The position numbers and the translations under genes are program-made. DNA of 48,860 nt, taken from the NCBI GenBank assembly GCA_003427395.1, contig BFEA01000610.1:862774-911633 (forward strand), read 5' to 3'. Below, in pieces: positions 22,579 through 33,795 of the stretch (positions within the stretch are counted from its first letter, which is position 1; every line of letters begins with the position of its first letter). The notes under the pieces were generated by a model, which was given only the letters and a program-made list of their open reading frames with translations, was not told where the DNA came from and did not search any database. The DNA is from Chara braunii. Lineage: Eukaryota; Streptophyta; Charophyceae; Charales; Characeae.

Positions 22579-23560
22579 TCACAAGGAAATCTATGGCTAC
22601 TCCAATTTTCAGATGTTTTCACGCATTCTTCTGAGCTCGACAACTCACTGAATTTGGAGTACTTCAGTTGGCCCACACATGGCTGAGTGGCAAAAGTGGA
22701 AATGTGCTGAATTGGCACGACGATTATTTCGCGGTCTAAATAATTTTTTGAAAATGTTCTATTATTTTTCAGATTTTTCTGCGGATTCCTCCGAGCACAA
22801 AAAATCTTCAAAGTTGCCTCTTGCAAAACGCCTAGCACAACCTCCCCGGCCTGAGGGCCCCTTCGCAGTTCACATACCGCCGCTGCTTTTTGGGGTCTAC
22901 TTTTCACCCGAGGACCTGTCCAACACCCCCTTCTTTTTGGGGTCCGCCTCCACCCGAGGACTTGCCCTTCCTTTTTCCAAAAGTCCCGGTTCTACCAGAG
23001 ATAGCTGTAGGTAATACGGAATTTTGCCAAGGACCGGTCCCCCAAATTTCTTTACCCCCTTAAGAACCCACTTTGCATCCTGGTCGCCCGCCGCCGATAA
23101 TGCAACACCTTGACACAGACGGCGAAGCCCACTATACAGCAGCCTTAGGGCTGCCAATTTTAAGTCTGCCACGTTCACCATTTTCACCAGGTGGGCTTCA
23201 TTTCAAATTATACAACCCCACCACTCCTTGAGGGCCGTTGCTGGTTGATAGAGCACTGGATTCGTATGCAGTGTTCCATTCCGATCCCTTTTTCCTTCGA
23301 TGGTCTGCTGCCTGACGCATCAGGTAAGCCTTTCTTTCTACCCTGTTCTTCTTCATCCGTTCGTGGGCACTCATAGCCAAACAACATCTGCCCCTTCCTC
23401 GTCATACTCTTTGCCTCTCCTTTCGTTTGTTCCTCCTGCTATATCTCATTTCCATTTGGCAGTTGTAGCCAGCCAACATCTGCCCCTCGTTCATTTTTCT
23501 TTGCCTACTCCTTTGCTTGGTTCTCCTCCCAGATCTCATTTCTTTTTTCCCCAGTACCCC
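22579..23560. other. Spacer, possible decayed tRNA-like segment
   Basis: No protein gene recognised. At 23228-23290 the plus strand reads GTTGCTGGTTGATAGAGCAC, a CACTG/CAGTG stem and GTGTTCCATTCCGATCC, resembling tRNA D, anticodon and T arms. The anticodon loop is too long and there is no acceptor stem. It is at most a tRNA-derived relic. Confidence 0.3.
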
Positions 23561-23633
23561 GTTTGATGGCAATCGGCCAGATCAACCAACCCCCGAGTAG
23601 CCCGTTTGATGGCAATCGGCCAGATCAACCAAC
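23561..23633 (+). repeat. 30-bp repeat, two copies
   Basis: GTTTGATGGCAATCGGCCAG followed by ATCAACCAAC is found at 23561-23590 and 23604-23633, with a 43-bp period. Confidence 0.95.
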
Positions 23634-23820
23634 GGAAGGGATTTAACTGACAAATCAGCTTTTTGGAAGGAGTCTTTGTCCGTACGTTGCTTGCTGAGCT
23701 TTCTTTTTCACAAGACCATGACTTTTGTTACTCATTTGCCTTTTACAGATACGTGAAGCAAACCCGTCAGATTGGCAGCATGTTTCTTTGTGTTTTTTTG
23801 TTTTTTCCATTTTTTCAATC

Positions 23821-23913
23821 GGACCATTTCTCGATTTATGCGTGTCATCCTTGTGCAGGGGCCATGCTAGTCTTCTGTGTATCGTTCCATTTTTTCCGAA
23901 TGTCCCGAAGGAC
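23821..23913 (-). ncRNA. U6 snRNA-like gene, probably a pseudogene
   Basis: The minus strand from 23913 starts GTCCTTCGGGAC, then has TGGAACGATACA, GACTAGCATGGCCCCTGC, CAAGGATGACACGCA and AAATCGAGAAATGGTCC. This is a near full-length match to U6 spliceosomal RNA, with a plant-type 5' hairpin and 3' end. The AGC triad is kept. The ACAGAGA box that pairs with the 5' splice site reads ACACAGA, and GCGCAAG reads GCACAAG. The Pol III terminator (run of T) is missing: the 3' flank is A-rich. No upstream element or TATA box at plant spacing was seen. An altered catalytic box and A-rich tail fit a reverse-transcribed U6 copy. Confidence 0.85.
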
Positions 23914-24109
23914 TTGTTTCTTGTTTTCGATGTTCCAGATGGTTCGATATTACTACATGCCACTCCCGCTGGAAACGCCTGTATGAAGGTAATTCCATCC
24001 CATCAATGACAAGTATTCAGTTGCAAACGACACAGACTCACGAAAGGCAGAGCAGAGGATGGGAAACAGACGAACGATGAAAGGAGCACACAGGCACAGG
24101 TCAAGAAGT

Positions 24110-24470
24110 CTAGAGACAAGCTCGTATCTCCCAAATGCCACCGATAGGTCCAAAGGTTTAATCGTGGTAAACCACCCATCGTCGCTAGCAACACCTGAAA
24201 AATAATCATGCCGTCAACAAAAGTGCGTAGCCATACTATCACCACAACACTGGTAGGTACTACCCTACATCGCATCAAGACAAGATTAAAGACAAGCTTG
24301 TATCTCGGGAACCCGTCAGGAACGCGTACATGGCAAACCACCCATCGTCACCAACGACTCCTGGAAAACGGTGATGCATTCCACGAAGGACGTAGCCATA
24401 CTAACACTACACAAAGGACATAGCCATACTAACACTGCAACACTGGTAGGTGTAACCCTACATCGCACCC
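24110..24470 (+). repeat. Tandem duplication of about 175 bp
   Basis: AGACAAGCTCGTATCTC / AGACAAGCTTGTATCTC, AAACCACCCATCGTC, CGTAGCCATACTA and ACACTGGTAGGT recur in the same order at about 24115-24275 and 24290-24470. The second copy has an extra internal CATAGCCATACTAACACT duplication. Confidence 0.85.
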
Positions 24471-25060
24471 TTTCGGCCGGTCCAGCCACCACTCGTCAGG
24501 GGTAAATAGTCGCGAGTTTGGGCGGATCGAAGTGCCTCATTCGGCCGTTTGGGCCACCCTGGCCCGGCCGACCGGGCAGGAGTCGACCGAAGTCTTTCAC
24601 AACCGAGCAGGCGAGAGAACGAAGCTTGTTTCTTGTTCTGTATATTCCACACGTTAATCTTGCTTGCCCTGGGCCGCAGACGGCACAGGGGAACCCGCCC
24701 GGGCTACCTGGGCAACAGCGGATGGGGCACCTTTCCTCTATTGCGTTGGGGCAATTTTGCACGAAGATGAACCCAAATCCGGCCCTTGGCAATGTGGTCC
24801 CCTAACTTCTGTTGTTGTCTACTAGGTATATTCTCCAGATATATATACTCGAATTTCATATAGCGAATACGAGTGTTCCTCAGCCAATAGCTGTTTCTCG
24901 AAATAGTTTTGTTTCACATTTTTTTGATTTCTTGTTGATTGCGCTGGGGGCTGTTCAAAACATTGAACCCACTTACCCCCGTACCTGGCCCGGCCAGGCC
25001 GTGCAGACCAGCTCAATGTAAATCGGTCCGCACAGCTAATAGCCCGGCTATGACCATAGT
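24471..25060. other. GC-rich spacer, no gene seen
   Basis: Contains GGCC/CCGG-rich words at 24540-24580 and 24988-25003 and no coherent coding signature. Confidence 0.5.
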
Positions 25061-25073
25061 TTGTATTCCTGTC

Positions 25074-25205
25074 ACCTCATCAGGGCAATCCGGAACACGT
25101 CTACCCATAAACAGTAAGCACATCCCTCACACAGCCACCTCATCAGCCTAATGCAGAACATGTCTAACACATAAACGATATATAAGCACATCCCTCACAC
25201 ATTCA
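25074..25205 (+). repeat. Tandem duplication of about 64 bp
   Basis: CCTCATCAG, then CACGTCTA or CATGTCTA, then a shared TAAGCACATCCCTCACACA block repeats twice. Confidence 0.85.
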
Positions 25206-25379
25206 CACAAAGGTTTAGAGGAAACCCGGTAATGATACTCTATCACATCAGGGAGGGATTCTAGTGTCGTTCCCCGGTTCTTGCCGATTATTTTCTTTTG
25301 TTAGCATTCCCATATTCTTCTCTCAATTCTCTCCATGTATATTTCCCTCATCTCATCCTCTTGTTACAAAACCTGGATG

Positions 25380-25952
25380 TCGGACCAGCCCAGGGGGGTG
25401 GGCCTGCATCGTAGCATTGGTGTGAGAGCAAGGCTGTACCAGCCCCTGATCACGGTGATGTAAAGTTGCCAGGTGTTTCTTATGGGAGAAACCGATAGTG
25501 CTGGTGCCAAACACAATGCCCAGTCGCTGCACACCAGCCCCACATTAGTGGGGTGTCTAATAGCCAATATTCTCTCAAATACACCTTTCACTACCTTACA
25601 TAGCCATACTAATCCTATACTACCGCCCACAACTAAGGGGATGCATGTTGCCCCAAGACCTAATCAGCGGTGGTCGGGGAGTATTTTGCCAGTAGCTGTG
25701 CCTCTCATCTACTTCCCGCAGCCCCATTTAATTTAGTGACAGCAGTTAAATGGCCAATGCTCTCCCACACACTAAACACAACCCCGCCCCACACGCACAT
25801 CCGTGATGGCGAGAGACCCTACAAATACCGAACAGGTGGACCAAACCAACTATATCCGTTGGTTGGCACCAGGAGTGCCTCAGGTCGTCAGTGGGGAATG
25901 AACCCATGACCTCCTACATGCCCCTTCCGTGCCTAGCCAACTGAGCTGGGCG
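25380..25952 (-). repeat. tRNA-derived SINE-like sequence
   Basis: The minus strand from 25952 reads GCGCCCAGCTCAGTTGGCTA, then GGAGGTCATGGGTTCATTCC. These match the D-arm/A box and T-arm/B box of a tRNA at normal spacing. The acceptor stem does not pair, so it is a tRNA-derived head rather than a tRNA. Downstream on the same strand two related blocks (GGGAGAGCATTGGCCATTTA and GAGAGAATATTGGCTATTAG) suggest an internally duplicated body. The SINE 3' end is uncertain. Confidence 0.6.
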
Positions 25953-26304
25953 CTTGCTATGTTTTTTTTCCTCTTTTGTACACAGGAAACAATATAGAAG
26001 AATATGTGAATCCTGAAACAAAACAACCCAATAAGGTGCTCGTCATGGTCGCAATTTTTTTATCCCCACAAAGCGACAGAAGGGTTATTGCTCCCTGCGC
26101 AGGGCAATTAGTAATTACACCACATGATGAGTTCTCTCGATTGAACCTAGCCATGTTTACAGGCTAATAACAAGACATCATCACGGCTTGAGTACGTGCG
26201 CTGGCATTTGTTTAGGCATGTGCTCGTTGGTCCGACATTTTCAGGAAATCAATGGCAGCTGCGAGACCTCAGTGCTGTTGCCCCATGTCACTTCCTCTTG
26301 CTTT

Positions 26305-26770
26305 TGAATCATCATAACTACCTTCTCTACAACTACCTTCCCCTCGGCCTGATCTCCAGCCACTTTAATCACCATTCGCATGAAGAGTACTATGATCATC
26401 GTCATGGCGATCATAATTATCATCATCATCATCGTCTACTTTTCTGCCGATCCATCATCACTACCTTCTCTACTCCCTTCCCATCGGCCTGGTCATCAGC
26501 CACTGTAACCACCATTCACATGACGAGTGTTCACTGTTGTTACTATGATCATGGTCATGACGATCATAATCATCATCATCAGCATCCTCATCGTCTCCTC
26601 CTTTTCTGCCGTTCCATCATCGCTATCTTCTCTACTCCTTGCCCTTGGCCTACTCTTCAGCCACTGGACTTATCATCCACATGACGGGTACTTGCTGTTG
26701 TTACTATGATCATCGTCATGGCGATCACAATCATCACCATCCTCGTAATCTTTTCTCCCTTTCCCCTTCT
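26305..26770 (+). repeat. Minisatellite, three copies of 140-160 bp with ATC-rich cores
   Basis: Each unit has ACCTTCTCTAC or ATCTTCTCTAC, then CAGCCACT, then ACTATGATCATSGTCATG, then CGATCA and an (ATC)n stretch, then CTTTTCTGCCG. Units start near 26310, 26453 and 26615. Long frames over this region (162 codons) are repeat-driven. Confidence 0.85.
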
Positions 26771-27600
26771 CCGAAGCGCACATTGAAGTTATATTCGTTC
26801 ATTCATCATCCTTGCCATCATGTTTGTTTATGACCGGGCTTCGAGAACAGAGCAGCAGCAGTACGGCCCGAGAGCACAGCATCCCCCGTGTGTCAACATT
26901 CCCTAACCCGAAAGCACGAGGAGCTAGCGACCCACCTGATCTAGCACTGTATCTTTTACGTTACCCGGTTCTCTACACCTCATGCCCGCCCTATCCCGAA
27001 TTCACTTCCCCTGTCTAAAAGAGAGCAGATCAACATGATGGGCCATGTTCTCTCTCGTCAGGGATTCTGCTCACTACTGGTAGGATTGTCAGCTTTCTCC
27101 ACGCTTTCTTAGTCAGTGAGTCCGATGTAAGACCACGACCGAGTTTACCTTCTCGATGGTCTCACACCGAAATCTTTCCCTCTTCTTTCTCTTCCTTCTG
27201 GCCCTTTCATCAAACAGTTAGCGTGCATACAATGTGAAATGGTTCCACGTGTATAAGAACTTGAAAATATCCATCTGCACTGATTCGATTCAGCAACGGA
27301 AACGAAATCATAACAGACGGAAAACGACGGAGTGCATTTCCGCATACGTACTTCAGTGTGCATGTGTACCGGACGGAGTTGACCGAGAAAGAAGTCTCTC
27401 GAGGGTCATGGGAAGAGCATTGCCGTTCAGATCCATACAAGAAACCGAATGCCGGAGCAGACCATTCTTCATTGGAGCAGAGTTCGGGACATTCTGTGTA
27501 CTTTCTTAGGGTTCTGCTCCACTGCCCATTCTTCGGAAAGTTCCTTTTTGAGAACGGCACTCTTCCCGTGAGAATTCATGGGTCTTCACCTACCGGCCCT
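26771..27600. other. No gene seen
   Basis: Mixed-composition DNA with frames of up to about 116 codons on either strand and none with a recognised family. Confidence 0.5.
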
Positions 27601-27608
27601 TCCGAGAC

Positions 27609-27778
27609 TTCTGTGTGCGTGTTTGTTTGTCTCGGGCGTCCACGGAAGCGAGATCTCGCAGCTATCTTCACCTCCAAAGAAATTCCGAGAATTCTGTGCG
27701 CGTGTTTGTTTGTCTCGGGCGTCCACAGGGAAGCGAGATCTCGCAGCTATCTTCACCTCCAAAGAAATTCCAAGATAA
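27609..27778 (+). repeat. Tandem duplication of about 83 bp
   Basis: CGTGTTTGTTTGTCTCGGGC followed by GTCCAC and AGCGAGATCTCGCAGCTATC occurs twice, with 1-3 differences, at 27617 and 27700. Confidence 0.95.
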
Positions 27779-28121
27779 AGACCATACGTAAGAATAGAAT
27801 CGTACACGAAAAAGAAAAGAAAAACGAAGAACATAATACGAGGAGAGTATCCCATCCCCACCCTCTCTCTCTCTCATTCACACACACAAACGCATACACA
27901 TTTGCGTTCGCGCAATGAAATCCCGACAACAAATGGAAATAGTTCTAAAATAAAATAAGAACATAAACCGCTCCAAAACGAAAAGTGAACACGAAGTTCA
28001 AACTTGAGCGATCCAAAGAGAGTTGGCATGGCGCCTGCACAAAAGCGCCACACATGGGTCGAGAAAAAACTACCCTCCGGTTGCATCCCCCCTCGCGTCT
28101 CTCTCTCTCCTCTCTCACACA

Positions 28122-28400
28122 CACGCTTGGGAAGTCAAGGAGTAGACAAGGAAGAGGAAGTCGAAGAACGAAATAGAGATACAAAACACAAACAATGACC
28201 AACAAACAAAAAGAAACGCAAAACACGTAAGAAAACAAGGCGCAAAACCGACCAACTCTCTCTCTCTGACGCTTGGGAAAAGGACACGGAAGAGTACAAG
28301 TCAAAGATCGAAATAGAGATACAAACCAAAAATAATGACCAACAAACAAAACGAAAAGCAAAACACATAAGAAACCAGAGCGCAAATACGACCAACTCTG

Positions 28401-28440
<40 letters not shown>
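28122..28440 (+). repeat. Tandem duplication of about 140 bp ending in (CT)n/(AC)n
   Basis: ACGCTTGGGAA, then CGAAATAGAGATACAAA, then AATGACCAACAAACAAAA and CGACCAACTCT recur at 28123 and 28269. The second ends in (CT)n at 28399-28424 and (AC)n at 28424-28441. Confidence 0.9.
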
Positions 28441-28442
<2 letters not shown>

Positions 28443-28829
28443 GGCCACGTATGCCAATCTCTGGAAGTAACATGATTCGTATATCTCAATCACTCAGACT
28501 GGGAAAACAAATACAAAGTCATCGCTTACAATGGAACAATCTAGAGACTGACATCGGCGGTGCGTAAGGATGCCAAGCATAAATCGAGAAGATGGTTTAC
28601 CTTCCTCTCTCCCTCCACCAGTTATGCTCCGGGGCCATCATTTCTTTGTCGCTCTGCCTATCTCACTCCATATCCTCCACCCTCTAAAGCCCCTACTCCC
28701 TCTCCTCACATGTCTTTCTCTCTCAAACACTCCAGTTGGTATCAGGCCCCAACGTGCCTTTGAAGCTGGTCCGTCGCTCTCCATTTCCCTTCCCTGTTAA
28801 GCACGTAATTCGTCTCATCATGTACCTCT

Positions 28830-29720
28830 CTCTCCCCACTATCCCTCTCTCTTGAGCCCGCCCGCACGATCACTTCCCTTCACGTTTGTCTATCGCATGA
28901 CAACGATAACTCCTCCATCCCAAACGCTAAGCCGAAAAAACGAGAACGCAATCAAACGAAAAAAATGAAACCAAGTCATAGAGAGAGAATGCGAACGCAA
29001 TCTTCACGAAGACACGCAAGTACTGCCCTGCCCTTCTCTCTCTCTCTCTCTCTCTCCCCCCCCCCCTCTCGCGCGTGCGCGCGCCAGTCGATAGCTGGAT
29101 TTCCTTTCCGTTAATCTTCAGCAGCAAACGGTTCTCTCATCCATTCCACATCCTAACCCGAAAACGCATGAAGGCGTAAGAGACGGAAGAGGGAAATGAG
29201 AAACGAGAGAAAAAGGGAAAATGGAAACCTGAAATAAAATCGATGGTCGCCAGAAAACAACAAAGATGTGAAGCGACTTCAGATAGTAGTCGAATTCAAA
29301 CAGGCATACAAACACAAACGCCTTTCCAAGATAAGTACAAAAACCACAGTAAAATCCCTAGGAAAGATCAGAAAATAAGAGCATCACCACCCAGCCCCCC
29401 TCTCTATCTCGCGCGCGCGCGCGCGTGTTCAATCGATGGCCATTCTCCATCGTCAATCTTCGGGAGCGAAAGTTCACTCGACCATTCCAAACGCTAACCC
29501 GAAAAGGCATGAATACCCAATGAAAAAATACCTCATATAAAACAAAAATAAAAGATAAAGGACAGATTAACAATTTGTAGATAGCCTCACAAACGTACGC
29601 CGCGCCAGTTCGTACGTTCGCTTCCGCTTACCGAGTTCCGTCGATGGCAATACTTGATGTCAATCTTCGGGATCAAAACTGTGGCGAATTATCTTCTTGC
29701 TATGTTCTAGCGGAAAATTC
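28830..29720 (+). repeat. Four forward copies of a dispersed repeat with CT/CG-rich heads
   Basis: Copies near 28850-28960, 29030-29190, 29390-29560 and 29600-29700 share a CT- or CG-rich head, TCGATGGC-like words, AATCTTCGGGAGCGAAA-like words and CCATTCCAAACGCTAACCCG with variations. One inverted copy lies at 30055-30230. Confidence 0.75.
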
Positions 29721-30054
29721 ATTCTCATTTTGTTTTGTGACGACTTTAACCTAGATTTAATTCTCCGTTTTTCGGCTTTTTCCTTTCGTTTTTCGTCCTT
29801 TTTTTTCGGGGTCTAATTACATTACGTTTTCATCTCTTTCGGGGTTAGGGTTCAGAATCGTCGACTGGCCGTGTGGTGCCGAGGATGAATTCAGAAGGAA
29901 AGCGAGCTGTCGACCTGGGGCGCTCGTGCGTGAAAATAAAACTGGTGAGGAAGTACACAAGCTCTTTCATTTCTGGGGCTTCCGTTCCCTTTGACGTGCT
30001 CTTTCGTTCGTGAAGAATACAGGCTCTCTTTTCTGTTAGACTTTCCTACGGGCT

Positions 30055-30230
30055 ATCGTTTCAATAGGTTTTTATTCCCTTCCGGATTAGGGTTTGGAAT
30101 GGCTCAGTGAACTTTTTGCTCCCGAAGATCGACAAAGTAATGCCATATATATAACTCGCGCGCGCGCGAGAAGAGGGGGGGGTTGATGCCCATTTTCGCT
30201 GATTGAACTCCCGGCCCTCCATATCTAAAT
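30055..30230 (-). repeat. Inverted copy of the 29390-29560 repeat
   Basis: The minus strand reads a CG run, then GGCATTACTTTGTCGATCTT, CGGGAGCAAAAAGTTCACTG and AGCCATTCCAAACCCTAATC, aligning with the forward copy. The two arms are about 500 bp apart and could pair. Confidence 0.8.
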
Positions 30231-30330
30231 CCACAGGCCGGAACTTGCGGCAAACCAAATTAATCGGCGCGCTGCGTGATCCCCGCGGCATCATAAGCTT
30301 TAAGAGTTAGTTTCAGATATACATTACCAC

Positions 30331-30425
30331 TAAATATCATCGTTACGGTTTATAGTACTCTTTTCCCACTCAGTTTTAGACATAGAGATCACCACGCGAC
30401 ATCATCGTTGCGGTTTATAGTATTC
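30331..30425 (+). repeat. Short direct duplication
   Basis: ATCATCGTTACGGTTTATAG with TACTCTTTTCCC recurs as ATCATCGTTGCGGTTTATAG with TATTCTTTTCCC, about 65 bp apart. Confidence 0.9.
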
Positions 30426-31244
30426 TTTTCCCTCTGTCCCCCAACCACTACCTTCCCCTCTCCCGCCCTTGTGTTTCGATACCTACTTTTCACCCTTTTC
30501 CGCCCAAACCACCCTCCCTCTACACCACCCCCTCAGCAGCAGAACACTCCCTCGCCTTCTCGTCATCTTCTTTTTTCACACCCTCTGCTCTACTTCTTGC
30601 CCTTCCACGGCCCCCTCATCAGCAGAAGAGCGAGCAATGGGGAGGAGAAAGGAAACGACTCCATCCCCTCCTCGCTCGTCTTCCGCACCCTTCTCCCTCG
30701 TCTTCGCATTCGCGTCTTCGACTTCTCGCTCCTTCACCATACCCTCTGCTTGCCTTTAAATTTGTAATAGACATGAACAATAACGACGATGGGGAGCCGA
30801 GAGCAGACAAAGAGAACGAAGAAACTGAGGTTGGAGAAACAAGATGAATGTAAGGCGGAAGAAGCTGAAAGAGGCGGGGGAGTCGGCGGCGGGAGGTCGA
30901 AATGAACCTGACAACCAGACAACAATGAGCAATGCGGCACGTCGTTTCCAATCTGTTTGTGCTCCTCGTTACCAGGGCCAAAAATACCTCGGCTCTTCAC
31001 GAGCCCTTTCCATGTTTCAACATTTTACAATAATATCCTCGAATATTGGCGAAACAAAGTCACGTTATCAACCTATCCTCATCTGAATCGGCCCTCCTGA
31101 AAACGCCGTCACGACATGCCAGCCGTGCGTGCCACCATACATCTTGCCATCATCTACATGCCAGAGCACAACCGAGAAAATTCCAAAATGGGATCCTCCC
31201 TCACTGCTTGCGACCATCTTCGACGTCGGACGATAACTACTCAT
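30426..31244. other. Downstream flank of eL42, no other gene seen
   Basis: Includes a pyrimidine-rich block at 30440-30750. On the minus strand the eL42 3' untranslated region should begin at 31244. A TGTAA word at 31024-31028 (minus) could be a green-lineage-type polyadenylation signal. This is weak. Confidence 0.4.
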
Positions 31245-33795
31245 TTAAAACAGAGACGTGCTCTTGCCCTTCTTGTCGCCCCCGATTTCGAAGTGCTTAC
31301 ATCGCTGCAAGCACAAACATCAACACACAGACCAGTTCAATAACGCGTCAGTTCCTTAACGCGAACAAGACATCCATCTGCAATGCGTCCCAATGACCCG
31401 AAACACATCACCCATTCATTCGTCCCAACCGAACTCCCAAATCCAACCGAGTGTCCCTCCTATTTCATACCGACGAAAAAGGCCCGGCTCTCAACATCCC
31501 ACCAAATGAGACTTTCGTTACCAAAAAAATCACAATTATTTAGTCCAAACATGCAAATTCGAAGTCTCCCACTCACGGCACTATGCTTTTCCTAAAAGGC
31601 ACTATGGAACGAGGATGCAGATCCTGAAACTTCCACGCTGGAGTGCAAGCATCAAAGCATTTCTCATGCGATCGGGGCAAATTTACTACCGTAGTGACTA
31701 AATAAGCCAGCAAGGAGACGCACGGAGTACACAAAACGACCCAAAGCTTGACACGGCGATGGATAGGATTTGAGATCAACAAATGCCGCGCAGAGTAAGA
31801 ACGCCATTTCCGAGCATCACACTTCAGAAGGGGTGGATCCGATTCTAAGAGGGACGAAAATGCAAACGATCACATGACCATCATAAGAACCGAAACAGCC
31901 TGATCGCTGACCCACGCGTCCGATTCGGGCGCCACACAGCTGTCACTCCTGCACACTTCACCACCACAGCCGCCCCCAAATCGAACTTCAAGTTTGCCCG
32001 TTTTGCAACACTAGGCAACCGCAGCAGATCAACCACATTCACCAAAAACCGAGTCTTTTTTGCTCCTGCACACTTCGCCACCACAGCCACCGCCAGATCA
32101 CACCTCAAATTTGCCGTCCTTTGCACCATTTCCCTACTGAAACAGATCCACGACATAAACCCATCGCCGAGCCCCAAAGCAGCAGCACATGCTAAACGTC
32201 CCCTACCGTGGGGGAGCGTACCGTACGCACTACATTTGAATTCCAGCGTTCCAAAAAAGCCGAGATCATCAACAGTAAGAAAAGTTAACCCTAACGCGGC
32301 CTGTCTAAGCACTATCTCCTCGGACGGTCGAGAAACTGGCAGCCTAAAAGTACACTTCAGTGACGGACGATACCAGCACATAGACACCACTCCGACCACA
32401 TCACTTCACCAGCTGGAGCACCATTAATGAATGAATTTACACCCCTTTCCAGAACCAAAACATTTCAGATGCCCATTAAATGACTACCGAAATCCTTGAA
32501 GGTGATCCACTGGCTTTCTGTCAGCACCACGCAGCACACGCTGGCGTAAAACCCTATATTGAAAACCCGCCCGAAGATCCATCCTCTACGCTGAAATACA
32601 GACTGCGCGTGACAACGGCACACAAAAGCGCAAACCCTGCTATGACACCGCTTTGTTCATCTCATTACCGTGCACCTATTGAGAGGATCGGCAAGGCGAA
32701 CAAATTACGTGAAGAAATACCTTGATAGGATGCTGCGTTACGTGCTTGCATGTCTGGCATTGAAGTCGAAGGACGATTTTCTTGGTGGTCTTCGCCTGGA
32801 AATAATCACACAGATCACGAGTGTCAAAAGCCGCGGCACACAACGAGACCCAATCAGACAATGAAACATGAATACAGTCAACAACCATCGCACCTCCCTC
32901 AGACAACAAACAACGCCTTCCATAATCAGAGTAACAGCAAGGCTTTAATGATCGACCGGTTCATACGCACCTTCTTGTGGAAGACTGGTTTCGTCTGGCC
33001 ACCATATCCCGACTGCTTCCTGTCATAACGCCTCTTGCCTGCGTTGTCATCACAGCACCCAACACCCACTATCAGCTCGCTGTCCGAGATTAGAACCTAC
33101 TTCCAGGGTTCCGTTTCAGTCCGGACACACTCGCAGTCGGCAATTTCTCCATCGCCATGCTCCAAATCGACCGTGCCTAACGTCAGTGGCAGGATTCAAG
33201 CAGAGGACATATGATGATGAAATACTCGGGTTCCAACATCCCAGCACTCCCAGCACACAAGGCGGAAAGACGGATACGATAATGAAGAACACCTCACCTT
33301 GCACATACAAGCTATCCTTCCCCTTTTTATATTGAGTGACCTTGTGAAGGGTATGTTTCTTGCAGTCCTTGCCACTGCAGAAGGCCTTCTTCGTCTTCGG
33401 AACGTTCACCTGTAAGAGGACAGAAAACAGCGATGGCAAGTTTAGACACCTACTTGAGAGCCAACTGCCAGCAGATGAGAACACACAAGGGAACACGTCA
33501 TGTAGGAGAGGACACAACCGCTGAAAAGACACGCTGAGCAGCAATAAGCGTTCGTACAACCCCAAGACAGCAGAGTACATTCGGTGTTGAAGAAGATAGC
33601 CAGCGTACAGAAACCCCATACTCCTCTTTCAGAACACTGCAGCTGAACGCAAAGCATAACTCACTCCACCCGAACTTCCTCTAGATCGTCACGCCAATCG
33701 CTCCAGAAAGGCCCGTTCCATCGCGCAACCCCTTTCGAAAGGCAGACGACAAGCATTCCCATCCCTTTCCCCATTCGATCCGCTCAACTCACCAT
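31245..33795 (-). CDS. RPL36A: Ribosomal protein eL42 (RPL36A/RPL44), five coding exons
   Basis: Minus-strand exons: 33793-33795 (ATG only), 33298-33409, 32971-33038, 32721-32795 and 31245-31304, stop TAA at 31245-31247. Spliced they give 105 residues, the normal eL42 length. All four introns are GT-AG: 33410-33792 (donor GTGAGT, acceptor CTCTTACAG), 33039-33297, 32796-32970 and 31305-32720. Visible motifs are [11 protein letters not shown] at the start, zinc ligands C12, C17, C74 and C77, [19 protein letters not shown], the [14 protein letters not shown] segment with GGQ at 51-53 and P56, and [14 protein letters not shown] near the end. P56 is the form associated with cycloheximide sensitivity. 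eL42 is a large-subunit protein near the E site, contacting the tRNA CCA end. Ser101 replaces the usual Gly. The start context GCAGCCATGG is strong. The large last intron holds a tandem duplication. Confidence 0.96.
31940..32150 (-). repeat. Tandem duplication of about 117 bp inside eL42 intron 4
   Basis: On the plus strand TCCTGCACACTTCACCACCA at 31949 recurs as TCCTGCACACTTCGCCACCA at 32063, followed by parallel diverged sequence. It gives an internal protein repeat in a 172-codon minus frame (31881-32399), but that frame lies wholly in the intron and has no family match. Confidence 0.85.

Noticed and set aside
28735-28755. TTGGTATCAGGCCCCAACG as a retrotransposon primer-binding site
   Set aside because: Only the first nine bases fit the initiator-Met type site and no LTR end or gag sequence flanks it.
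31881-32399. 172-codon minus-strand frame as a gene
   Set aside because: It lies entirely in eL42 intron 4 and consists partly of a tandem duplication. No family signature.
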